From the NCBI GenBank assembly GCA_021841865.1, contig JAKCDM010000001.1, positions 1-64,000 on the forward strand: a stretch of 64,000 nucleotides of DNA, written 5' to 3'. Each line of letters starts with the position of its first letter. Position 1 is the stretch's first letter. A program made the translations under genes and the position numbers. Shown piece after piece: positions 19,247 through 27,492 of the stretch. Origin of the DNA: Pseudomonadota bacterium (GTDB lineage: Bacteria; Pseudomonadota; Gammaproteobacteria; Burkholderiales; Burkholderiaceae_C). Under the pieces are notes generated by a model. That model saw only the letters and a program-made list of their open reading frames with translations. It was not told the origin of the DNA and made no database searches.

Positions 19247-21631
19247 ATGCCTAGCGCGCGCCGGGAAGGGCTCGCGGGCAAGGCCGGCACATGGCTGCGC
19301 CGCGCGCTCGCCATCCCCGGCGAACAGGCCCTGGACGCGCTGACCGGAGTGGCCTCGCGCAACGCCTTCGAACACAGGCTCGCGGAGCTCGCGGCCGAGC
19401 TGCCCGGCGACGCGTCGATGGCGGTGCTCGTGCTCGACGTGTACCGGTTCTTCCGCATCAACCAGACCTGGGGCCGGGCCGCCGGCGACGCCGTGCTGGT
19501 CGAGCTGGCAAGGCGCCTGGGCGCGCTCGCCGACAGCAAGATGGTGGCCCGCGTCGGCGCCGACTCCTTCGGCCTGGTGCTGCACCATGACGGCGATGCC
19601 GACTGGCGCCGCGCCGTCGAGGCGATGATCAAGGCCCTGCGCGAGCCCTTTGCCGTGGCGCCCGGGCGCAGCCGCAAGCTGTCGGCATCGGTGGGCTGCG
19701 CACTGTACCCGCAGGACACGCGCAGTGTCTCGAGCCTGCTGGGGCTGGCAGAGGCGGCCGTGTTCAGCCGGGCCGAGCGCGAGCTGGCGCGCCAGACCGA
19801 ACACCTCGACCCTTACGGCGCCGAGGCGGCCGACAAGATGGCGTGGCTGCAGCGTTTCCTCGGCGGGCAGCTGCCACGCCTCAACATCGGTTTCCTGCAG
19901 CGACTGTGCGGCGATGGCGCGCCGGCGCACGGAAATTCGTCGGGCTTGCCGGTGCAGGCGGCCGTGCAGCTGCTTCCCGACCTGGCGCGCTACGCCGAGC
20001 TGCTGCTGGCGCCGGGCTTGCAGCAAGCCACGCACCGCGAACAGGCGGCTCGGCTGGGGCGCCTGCAGGCCGCGCTCGGCCTGCAGGCGCAGGTCGGCAT
20101 GCGTGCCATGAGCGCGCTGTACCAGGAGGTCGCCGGCCTGGCGCAGCGCATTCCGGCCCGCCTGAGCGAACGGCTTTTGTACTTCGGCACGCTGATGCGT
20201 CGCATGGAGGCGGACATCGTCTACCAGGACGAAGGCGCCGAGCAGCTGCGCCTCGAGCTTCTGCAAGGCCTGCATGAATCGACGCTGGCCATGCAGGCCA
20301 CGCGGCGACGCACCGACCTGCTCGATGCCGTGGTGCGCGCCGTGCAGGCGCTGCCCTTCATGGTGTCGTGCGCGGTCTACACGCAGGACGCCGAAGGCTG
20401 CTTCGTACTCGAAGCCCAGGCGCCCACCCACGTGGACTGGATGCACGCGGCCGCGCGCGCGCCGCAGGCTGCGGACGGGGTCGTGGTCGACGACTCGCTG
20501 CAGCGCTGCTGGCTGAGCGCGAAGGTCGAAATGGCCCCCGACGTGCTGCGCCATGCCCGGCATGAGCAGACCTGGGCCCGACTCCTGCTGGAACACGACA
20601 TTCGCAGCGCGGCGGCGGTTCCGGTGGTCGACGGCGCGGGCCACGTGCTGGTGGTACTCAAGTTGTACGGACGCCTGCCCGGGCAGTTCGCCACGCCACT
20701 GATGCGCCACGCGCTCGACTCGATGCGCTTCCTGATCGCCTCCGAGCTGGCTCGGGTCGGCGAGGACGTGGCGCTGCCGGCGGTGGCCGCCGACGAGCGC
20801 ACGCTGTGGCGCCAGCGCCTGTTCGGCGGCGGCCTGTGCATGCTGATGCAACCCATCGTCGACCTGCGGCAGGCGCGCTGCACCAGCGTCGAGGCCCTGG
20901 CCAGGCTGCAGCTCGATGCGCAGACCTTGGTGTCGCCGGCCCGCTTCCTGCCGATCCTCGGGCAGCAGGAACTCGACCGCCTGTTCCTGGAAGGCCTGCG
21001 CCTGTCGCTGCAGGCACTTCGCGCATGGGAACGCGAGGGCGTCTACCTGGACCTGTCGCTGAACCTGCCTCCGTCGTCGCTGCGCAACGCAGACTGCGCG
21101 TCATGGGTACGCACGGCCTTGCTGCGCCAGCAGGTCGACCCGCGGCGCCTGAGCCTGGAAATCCTCGAGGACCCGGACGTCGCCAGCCACGCGACCATGC
21201 GCGACACCACCGAACGCCTGCGCGAGATCGGCGTGCGTCTGGCGCTCGACGACCTGGGCGCCGGCTACAGCAGCCTGCTGCGGCTCAACAGCCTGCCGGT
21301 GGACATGGTCAAGGTGGACCAGGGCCTGGTGTATGGCATCGTCGCCAACAATCCGCGCGCGGTGCCGCTGGTGGCCGGGCTGGTGGACCTCGCTCGGCGC
21401 CTGGACCTGCGCATCACCATCGAGGGACTGGAAACACAGATCCTGCTCGAGTACGCGCAGTACCTGCGGGCCGACTACGCGCAGGGGCACGCCATCGCGC
21501 GGCCGATGGCGGCGCAGCGCATCCCGGGCTGGCTGCGAAGCTGGCGCATGCCGCCGCTTTCGGGCATCGCGCCATTCGCGTCGATGAGCATGCCGGCAGG
21601 CGCGGGACCAGGGCCTGATCATGTTTCATGA
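19247..21631 (+). CDS. Degenerate GGDEF - helical sensor-like - GAF - EAL protein
   Basis: LDALTGVASRNAFEHRL...ARVGADSFGLVL (GGDEF changed to GADSF); SVEALARL, LEILED, DDLGAGYSSL, VKVDQ, YAQGHAIARPM EAL motifs. Confidence 0.88.
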   Translation: MPSARREGLAGKAGTWLRRALAIPGEQALDALTGVASRNAFEHRLAELAAELPGDASMAVLVLDVYRFFRINQTWGRAAGDAVLVELARRLGALADSKMVARVGADSFGLVLHHDGDADWRRAVEAMIKALREPFAVAPGRSRKLSASVGCALYPQDTRSVSSLLGLAEAAVFSRAERELARQTEHLDPYGAEAADKMAWLQRFLGGQLPRLNIGFLQRLCGDGAPAHGNSSGLPVQAAVQLLPDLARYAELLLAPGLQQATHREQAARLGRLQAALGLQAQVGMRAMSALYQEVAGLAQRIPARLSERLLYFGTLMRRMEADIVYQDEGAEQLRLELLQGLHESTLAMQATRRRTDLLDAVVRAVQALPFMVSCAVYTQDAEGCFVLEAQAPTHVDWMHAAARAPQAADGVVVDDSLQRCWLSAKVEMAPDVLRHARHEQTWARLLLEHDIRSAAAVPVVDGAGHVLVVLKLYGRLPGQFATPLMRHALDSMRFLIASELARVGEDVALPAVAADERTLWRQRLFGGGLCMLMQPIVDLRQARCTSVEALARLQLDAQTLVSPARFLPILGQQELDRLFLEGLRLSLQALRAWEREGVYLDLSLNLPPSSLRNADCASWVRTALLRQQVDPRRLSLEILEDPDVASHATMRDTTERLREIGVRLALDDLGAGYSSLLRLNSLPVDMVKVDQGLVYGIVANNPRAVPLVAGLVDLARRLDLRITIEGLETQILLEYAQYLRADYAQGHAIARPMAAQRIPGWLRSWRMPPLSGIAPFASMSMPAGAGPGPDHVS

Positions 21632-21689
21632 TGTCATTTGCTGGTCACGCTTGTCGGGTAGAAACAGCGATTTCTGCCCCGCAGCTGCC

Positions 21690-23495
21690 ATGGCCGCACT
21701 TGCCCCACCCACTCCCGGATCCGCCACGGCCGAGGCCGATGCGTCGCGCCTGCTCGACGCCATGCTGCGCGAGCGGGGTCTGCATGCGGTGTTCCAGCCG
21801 CTGCTGGATCTGCGCAGCCGTGGCTTCCACGGCTTCGAGGCGCTGATCCGCGGCCCTGCCGGCAGCCCCCTCGAACGCCCCGACCACCTGTTCGCCTGCG
21901 CGCGCCGGGATGGCCGCCTGGGCGAGCTCGACCGGCTTTGCGCGCAGACCAGCATCGAGGAGTTCGCCCGTCAGGGCCTGCCGGGCAACCTGTTCATCAA
22001 CGTCAGCGAGGCGCTGTTCGAGTCGGGCTGGTTCGCGCAGGAGCCGACGTTGCGCTGGCTGCAGGAGCGCGGCCTGTCGCCGTCACGGCTGGTGCTCGAG
22101 CTTCTCGAGTCGGACGCGCTTGCCGAGCATACCCACGCGTTCCAGGCCGCCAGGTTCCTGCGCGAACTGGGCTACGGGCTGGCGCTGGACGACCTGGGTC
22201 AGGGCTTCGGGCGCTTCGCGCTCTGGAAGCGCCTGCGCCCGCGCTATCTCAAGATCGACCGCGCCTACACCGCGGACCTCGCCAGCGACCCGTTCAAGGC
22301 CGCCTTCGTGCGCTCGATGCTGGTACTGGCCGAGGCCAGCCAGTCGGTGGTGGTGGCCGAAGGCGTGGAGTCCGAGCGCGATCTGCTGACCCTGCGGGAA
22401 CTCGGGATCGGCATGGCGCAGGGCTACTTCATCGCGCGCCCGCACGCACGACCCGCGCGCGAACCCGCCGCGCACACGCGGGAAGTGCTCGGGCAGGCGC
22501 AACCCACGCTGCACGCGCTGGCCAGCCGCGGCAGCATCGAGCAATCGGTGCTGGGGCTGGCGCGTCGGATCGCTCCGGTGCAGCCCAGCACCAAGCTCGA
22601 CCAGGTGCTGCGCATGCTCGAGCAGGACCCCGACCTGACCTCGGTTCCGGTGGTCGACGACCAGGATCGCGCGCTGGGAATCATCAACCGCTATGTCGTC
22701 GCCGACCGGCTGTTCCGGCCGCATGTGCGCGACCTGTTCGGAAACAAGCCCTGCACCATGGTCATGAGCAGCGACGTGCTGCGCCTGGACGCCAAGAGCA
22801 GCCTGCAGCAGGCAAGCGCGCTGATCGCCGACTCCAGCTACCGCCACGCCACCGAGGGGGTGCTGGTCAGCGACGCCGGCGCGTACCGCGGGCTGCTGCT
22901 GGTGGGAGACCTGCTGCGCCTGGTCACCGAGTTCCAGGTGCAGGCGGCGCGCTACGCCAACCCGCTGACCCTGCTGCCGGGCAACGTGCCGATCAACGAC
23001 TGCCTCGACCGCTGGCTGCACGAGGAACGGGGCTTCGCCGCGGCCTATGCGGACATCGACCACTTCAAGCCCTTCAACGACAAGTTCGGCTACCGCATGG
23101 GCGACGAGATCATCCTGATGCTGGCCGACCTGCTGCGTGCCGGCCTGTCGCTGGGAGAGCATTTTCTCGGCCACATCGGAGGGGACGACTTCGTCGCGCT
23201 GTCCCGTGCCGACGACTGGGAGGGCGAGTTGCGCGCGGTGCTCGAAGGCTTCGAGAAGGGGATGGCGCAGTTCTTCGAGCCGGCCGTGCTCGCGCAGGGT
23301 GGCTACTGGTCCGAGAACCGTCGCGGCGAGGCCATGTTCTTCCCGGTTCCGACGCTGTCGATCGGCGCGTTCCGCGTCGACCCGCTGCAGTTCGATTCGC
23401 ACCGCGAGGTGGCCAACGTGCTGGCCGAGCTCAAGCGCGCCGCCAAGCGCCTGCCCGGCAACGCGCTGTTCGTGGATCGCAGGCGCCATGGCTGA
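21690..23495 (+). CDS. EAL - CBS pair - GGDEF protein
   Basis: HGFEALIRGP, LELLES, LALDDLGQGFG, LKIDRAY, VAEGVES, QGYFIARP; CBS-like LTSVPVVDDQDRALGIINRY; GHIGGDDFVALS. Confidence 0.9.
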   Translation: MAALAPPTPGSATAEADASRLLDAMLRERGLHAVFQPLLDLRSRGFHGFEALIRGPAGSPLERPDHLFACARRDGRLGELDRLCAQTSIEEFARQGLPGNLFINVSEALFESGWFAQEPTLRWLQERGLSPSRLVLELLESDALAEHTHAFQAARFLRELGYGLALDDLGQGFGRFALWKRLRPRYLKIDRAYTADLASDPFKAAFVRSMLVLAEASQSVVVAEGVESERDLLTLRELGIGMAQGYFIARPHARPAREPAAHTREVLGQAQPTLHALASRGSIEQSVLGLARRIAPVQPSTKLDQVLRMLEQDPDLTSVPVVDDQDRALGIINRYVVADRLFRPHVRDLFGNKPCTMVMSSDVLRLDAKSSLQQASALIADSSYRHATEGVLVSDAGAYRGLLLVGDLLRLVTEFQVQAARYANPLTLLPGNVPINDCLDRWLHEERGFAAAYADIDHFKPFNDKFGYRMGDEIILMLADLLRAGLSLGEHFLGHIGGDDFVALSRADDWEGELRAVLEGFEKGMAQFFEPAVLAQGGYWSENRRGEAMFFPVPTLSIGAFRVDPLQFDSHREVANVLAELKRAAKRLPGNALFVDRRRHG

Positions 23496-23774
23496 GCGCG
23501 CGCATGCCGGAGCCGCGCCGCGCTCGATGGACCGCGAGCCAGGGACCTGCTGCACGCGGCGCTGCGGGACATCGAGGTCGAGCCGCGGCACGCACGCCAT
23601 GCGCAATCCGCGCTGCGCCGCGAACAGGGCCGGCTGCGCGGACACGGAATGGACTACGTGCACCTGAACGCCGCTCGCGTGGCCTGCGCCCAGCTCGCCG
23701 CGGGACTGGCGCCGGGCCGACTCAAGCTGAGCGCCTGCCTGCAGATCCTGGCTTGCCACATGGGCCACGGCTGA
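23488..23774 (+). pseudogene. Possible frameshifted small ORF downstream of the EAL-CBS-GGDEF gene
   Basis: ATG overlaps preceding stop (ATGGCTGA); coding-like continuation LLHAALRDIEVEPRHARHAQSALRREQGRLRGHGMDYVHLNAARVACAQLAAGLAPGRLKLSACLQILACHMGHG lies in a different frame. Confidence 0.35.
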
Positions 23775-23783
23775 CGCCGCGAA

Positions 23784-24212
23784 TCACTGGCACGACGAGG
23801 GCAGGTAGGCCGTGGCCACGCTGTTGTGCTTGCAGGTCCACGTCAATACCGCCCCTGAGTTGCTGGCGCCCGACAGTTCGATCGACTGGCCCGAGATCGC
23901 GGTGTTGGCATGGTTGCCGTACAGGATGGTGATCACGCCGTTGGCGATGTTCACCGACTGCACGTAGTTGCCCTGTATGGATGCTGGCGAAGGCGCGTTG
24001 GCTGCGTGGTTGCTCGCCGGAAAACTGCCATGCTGTGCGTAGTAGTCCCACAGCACGGTTTTGTAGCCTTCGGCCAGCGACAGCCCCTCGGAAACCTGGG
24101 CGCGAATCGTGTACGTCATGTAGGCGGGAATCGCGATCGCCGCAAGGATGCCGATGATCGCCACCACGATCATCAATTCGATCAAGGTGAAGCCGCGTGA
24201 CCGGATGCGCAT
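23784..24212 (-). CDS. Type IV pilin (PilA-like)
   Basis: [49 protein letters not shown] prepilin leader; C-terminal Cys pair. Confidence 0.93.
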   Translation of the reverse strand: MRIRSRGFTLIELMIVVAIIGILAAIAIPAYMTYTIRAQVSEGLSLAEGYKTVLWDYYAQHGSFPASNHAANAPSPASIQGNYVQSVNIANGVITILYGNHANTAISGQSIELSGASNSGAVLTWTCKHNSVATAYLPSSCQ

Positions 24213-24251
24213 GATGGGCTCCGCTTACGAAAAATTAATGTCCTGGCCGAA

Positions 24252-24278
24252 GAAAAAACCCGCCTTGCGGCGGGCCTT
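24252..24278 (-). terminator. Intrinsic terminator for the upstream pilin gene
   Basis: Minus-strand reading CCCGCC-GCAA-GGCGGG followed by TTTTTTC. Confidence 0.85.
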
Positions 24279-24303
24279 CAAGATGCACAGACTCTGGAGA
24301 GGA

Positions 24304-24771
24304 TCAGGTGCAGGACGAGGGCAAGTAGTTGTTAGGGACGGCCGTGGTACCGCCACCTTTGCAGGTCCATTGGATCGAGCCACCGCCGGCCGTATTCGCG
24401 GACAGAACCAGCGAATCGCCACTGATGGCGCTGTTCGCCTTGGAGCCGTAATTACCGGTCCCCACCTTGCCATAGGTAATGGTGATGAACCCGCTCGTCT
24501 TTACGTCCACCGAACCGACATAGTTGCCACCGATCGAGCCGGCCGAGGCAAGACCCGCCACCGTATTGGATGACGGCCACTTGCCCGTATTGGCGTAATA
24601 CTCGGCGACCGCCGTCTTGGCGCCATCAGCCAGCGACAGACCTTCCGACACCTGCGCGCGGATGGTGTAGTTCTGGTAGGCCGGAATCGCGATCGCGGCC
24701 AGAATGCCGATGATGGCCACGACGATCATCAATTCGATCAGCGTGAAGCCTTGCTGCAGTTGCTTTTTCAT
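24304..24771 (-). CDS. Type IV pilin (PilA-like), tandem paralogue
   Basis: [52 protein letters not shown]... Confidence 0.95.
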   Translation of the reverse strand: MKKQLQQGFTLIELMIVVAIIGILAAIAIPAYQNYTIRAQVSEGLSLADGAKTAVAEYYANTGKWPSSNTVAGLASAGSIGGNYVGSVDVKTSGFITITYGKVGTGNYGSKANSAISGDSLVLSANTAGGGSIQWTCKGGGTTAVPNNYLPSSCT

Positions 24772-24892
24772 GTGCGGATCCTTGGTTGGGTACGGAAGGT
24801 TCGGCTCGGCGGCAAGTCCCGTGTGCTTCACCGGTGTTCGAGACCGGCCGCTGCCGGGTCGACGTCAACCCCTGCCGGGGCACTCCCTATGA

Positions 24893-24908
24893 AGCAAGCC
24901 GCGTGCCA
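24893..24908 (-). promoter_or_regulatory. Sigma-54 promoter TGGCAC-N5-TTGCT upstream of the pilin gene
   Basis: Minus-strand TGGCACGCGGCTTGCT, exact match to sigma-54 -24/-12 consensus, about 120 bp upstream of the 24771 start. Confidence 0.85.
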
Positions 24909-25094
24909 GGGTGCAGAACCCCGGCGAACGGGGCCGAAAGACCCGCGCGACATGCCTTTGCCCCCCCTGTCCAGGGGTAGGCACGGCCATCGGCGTGGCG
25001 ATGTCCATCCTGGCGCCTGGCCATGGGCGGCCATGTCCGGGCAAAATACCTGGACACGGCGCCGAAGGCGGAGCCGACGGAGACGGGCTTGAGC

Positions 25095-25598
25095 ATGCAA
25101 GCGTGCAGCCGGCGCATGGCGTCGGTGGTGTTGGGCAGGAGCGAACGCACGGTTCGCCGCTGGTGCGACGACGGCACCTTGCGCCTGGTCGGCAGCGACG
25201 CCGCCGGGCGCGCGCTGGTGAGCCTGGATCAGGTGCTGGACATGCTCGACATGCTCGACCCCACGGCGGCGCGCGAGCGCTGGTCGCGCCTGGTGCTCGA
25301 TGCCGACTCCGGCGACGCCGACGCACTGGCCTGCCTGGGCACCGAGCTGCTGCAGCAGGGCCTCACGGCCGGGGCCGTCAGCCTGCTCACGGAGGCGGCG
25401 CAGCAGCAGCACGCCGACGCCATGCATTGGCTGAGCCATTGCCACCTGCACGGACTCGGCGTGGAGCGCGATGCCGACCTGGCGCTGATGTGGCTGCACC
25501 GCGCGGCGGCGCAGGGCCACGCGGTGGCTCGAGCGCAGTCGCGGGCGCTGCGCCAGCTGTCGATGCGCCAGCAGCCTGGCACCCCCGCGGCTCAGTGA
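25095..25598 (+). CDS. HTH (MerR/excisionase-like) plus Sel1-repeat protein
   Basis: SRRMASVVLGRSERTVRRWCDDGTLRLVGSDAAGRALVSLDQVLDM; ADAMHWLSHCHLHGLGVERDADLALMWLHRAAAQGHAVA. Confidence 0.75.
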   Translation: MQACSRRMASVVLGRSERTVRRWCDDGTLRLVGSDAAGRALVSLDQVLDMLDMLDPTAARERWSRLVLDADSGDADALACLGTELLQQGLTAGAVSLLTEAAQQQHADAMHWLSHCHLHGLGVERDADLALMWLHRAAAQGHAVARAQSRALRQLSMRQQPGTPAAQ

Positions 25599-26848
25599 AT
25601 CGCGTACAGCGGCCCGGTGCCGACCGGACTCGACATGCCGTGGATCACGTAGGCGATGCTGCGCCCGTAGAAGTACGGCATGCCGAGGTCGACCACCGTG
25701 CTGGCGGTCACGGGGGTCGGGTTTCCGTCGGTGGCACCGATGTCGTTGAACGCCACGTTGCGCGAGAAGTCCATGGTCGAGTAGTCGGCGAGCTCCATCT
25801 GGCTGTCCATCGACGCCGAGTAGGACGCGCCGGCGGACGATTTCAGCGTGATGGGCAGGGCGAGCAGGGTCGGCGGAGTGAAATTGCCCGCGGAATCGGT
25901 CGGCACCACGCCTGACAGCGGCGCGAAATAGAAGTTCGAGCCGCTGTCGATGAACGAGCCCGGGTAGTCGATTCCACGCAGGTTCACGGTCAGGTTGCCC
26001 CAAGGGTCGGCCGGCAGGACCTGGAAGCCGCTGACCGAGTTGTCGGGCTGCGTGCCGACGCCGAAGCTGAGCACGCCGTAGGTGGTCCCTGCGCCGGCGC
26101 TGGGTATGCCCGGCATCTGCACGACGACGCCGTTGTTGTCGGCGCTCTGCAGGTAGAAGACCGGGTTGGACACCATGGAATTCGCGGCCGGCTGCGGGTT
26201 GAGCTTGCTGCAGGCGCTTGACGTGCAGGAGTAGTAGACGCCGCCGTCGGAGACGAACTGCCCGACTCCCAGCAGGCCGTTGCCTTGCAGGCCGCGCAGC
26301 GAGCCGACGTCGCTGCCGGTGCTGGCGCAATCGGCGGGCACCGCTGGAAGGCCGCTGGCGCCGATGACCTGGATCGGCAGCGACGACGTCGTCTCGCCGC
26401 CCATGCGAAGCGTGGCATGGGCCACGCTGCCCCAGATGTAGCCGCTGAGAAAGCGCGCGCATTCGCCCAGTTGCTGGGTCCCCGAGACCGTGTCGGCCGG
26501 CAGGTTCAGGCCGCCGAGCGCGCCTTGCAGCACGCGCAGCCCGTACGAGCCGGTGTCGAGCACGATGTGGTCGATGGTCTTGCACTGGTTCGATGCATCG
26601 CACACGGTGACCGAGACATAGGGAATGTTCACCGTGGCCAGGCTCGGGTATTGCGCGGTGACGTCCGGATTGCTCGCCACGGTCACGAGCAGCTGGTTGC
26701 CCCCGACGGCGGGCGGCAGCGGCGTGCTGCCGCCGCCGGAACTCCCGCCTCCACCTCCGCCGCAGGCCGAGAGCCCGAGCACCGCGGCCAGCGCCAGCAG
26801 CGCTGCGAACCCGGCGCGACGCGCCACTCCCGCCAGGCCTGCCGTCAT
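25592..26848 (-). CDS. DUF3443-type lipoprotein with pepsin-like aspartic protease motifs
   Basis: Lipobox LSAC; IDHIVLDTGSYGLRV; GNGLLGVG; GVLSFGVGTQ; SFIDSGSNFYFAP; LGMPYFYGRSIAYVI. Confidence 0.85.
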   Translation of the reverse strand: MTAGLAGVARRAGFAALLALAAVLGLSACGGGGGGSSGGGSTPLPPAVGGNQLLVTVASNPDVTAQYPSLATVNIPYVSVTVCDASNQCKTIDHIVLDTGSYGLRVLQGALGGLNLPADTVSGTQQLGECARFLSGYIWGSVAHATLRMGGETTSSLPIQVIGASGLPAVPADCASTGSDVGSLRGLQGNGLLGVGQFVSDGGVYYSCTSSACSKLNPQPAANSMVSNPVFYLQSADNNGVVVQMPGIPSAGAGTTYGVLSFGVGTQPDNSVSGFQVLPADPWGNLTVNLRGIDYPGSFIDSGSNFYFAPLSGVVPTDSAGNFTPPTLLALPITLKSSAGASYSASMDSQMELADYSTMDFSRNVAFNDIGATDGNPTPVTASTVVDLGMPYFYGRSIAYVIHGMSSPVGTGPLYAIH

Positions 26849-27393
26849 GGCTGCACGCCCAGGCTGGCGAGGTCCACCCCGGCGGGCACCAGCGCGGGTG
26901 CGTAGGCGGAGCCGAAATACGCGCGCATGTGGCCCGCGGCATGCGCGACGATCTGCGGCGTGCGCAAACGCACCGCCGCACGATACGAAGCCGCCGGGCG
27001 GGCCCGCAGCCCGGCCTGGTAGCCGGGAAAGTAGCTGCCCAGCAGTTGCTGCAGGTCGGGGATCGTGGCGCCCGACCACGCGATGGCGAACACCACGCCG
27101 TCGGCGCCCGAGTATTCGTGCACCGTCACGCCCGACACGTCGACGACGGTGGTGTCGCTGACCTGCGCCGCGCCGGCGGCTCGCAGTGCGTGCGCCTGCG
27201 CCAGCGGCCGCCCGTCGGCCAGCGCGCCGGACGCCGGGCCGCCGAGCGCGGCATGCGCGCCCGGTGCGGCGACCAGCGCGGCGCAGCCCACGCACAGCCA
27301 GGCGCGCCAGACGCGGCAGGTGTGCCCAAGGTGCCAGAGGTGCCGAAGGCACCAAGCGGCCGGCCGCTGCCGACCTCCACCCGATTCATGCAT
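26845..27393 (-). CDS. DUF2844-type secreted protein
   Basis: Signal peptide-like N-terminus; VTVHEYSGADGVVFAIAWSGATIPDLQQLLGSYFPGYQ...AGHMRAYFGSAYAPALVPAGVD; ATGA overlap with the DUF3443 gene. Confidence 0.8.
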   Translation of the reverse strand: MHESGGGRQRPAAWCLRHLWHLGHTCRVWRAWLCVGCAALVAAPGAHAALGGPASGALADGRPLAQAHALRAAGAAQVSDTTVVDVSGVTVHEYSGADGVVFAIAWSGATIPDLQQLLGSYFPGYQAGLRARPAASYRAAVRLRTPQIVAHAAGHMRAYFGSAYAPALVPAGVDLASLGVQP

Positions 27394-27492
27394 GATCCGA
27401 CAGGTCCCGAAGCCTTCCCGAGGCCTCCTGGTGGGCGACTATAGCGGCCCGGCAAGGTCCACCGTCGGCCACGGGGGCGACAAGCCGCGCCG

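Noticed and set aside
22083-23768. 561-aa minus-strand ORF
   Set aside because: Antisense to the EAL-CBS-GGDEF gene.
24828-26981. 717-aa minus-strand ORF
   Set aside because: Out-of-frame shadow of the DUF3443 gene and antisense to the Sel1 gene.
27291-27370. Short imperfect repeat (AAGGTGCCAGAGGTGCCGAAGGCACC)
   Set aside because: Lies at the 5' end of the DUF2844 coding region and is too short and imperfect to call a regulatory repeat.
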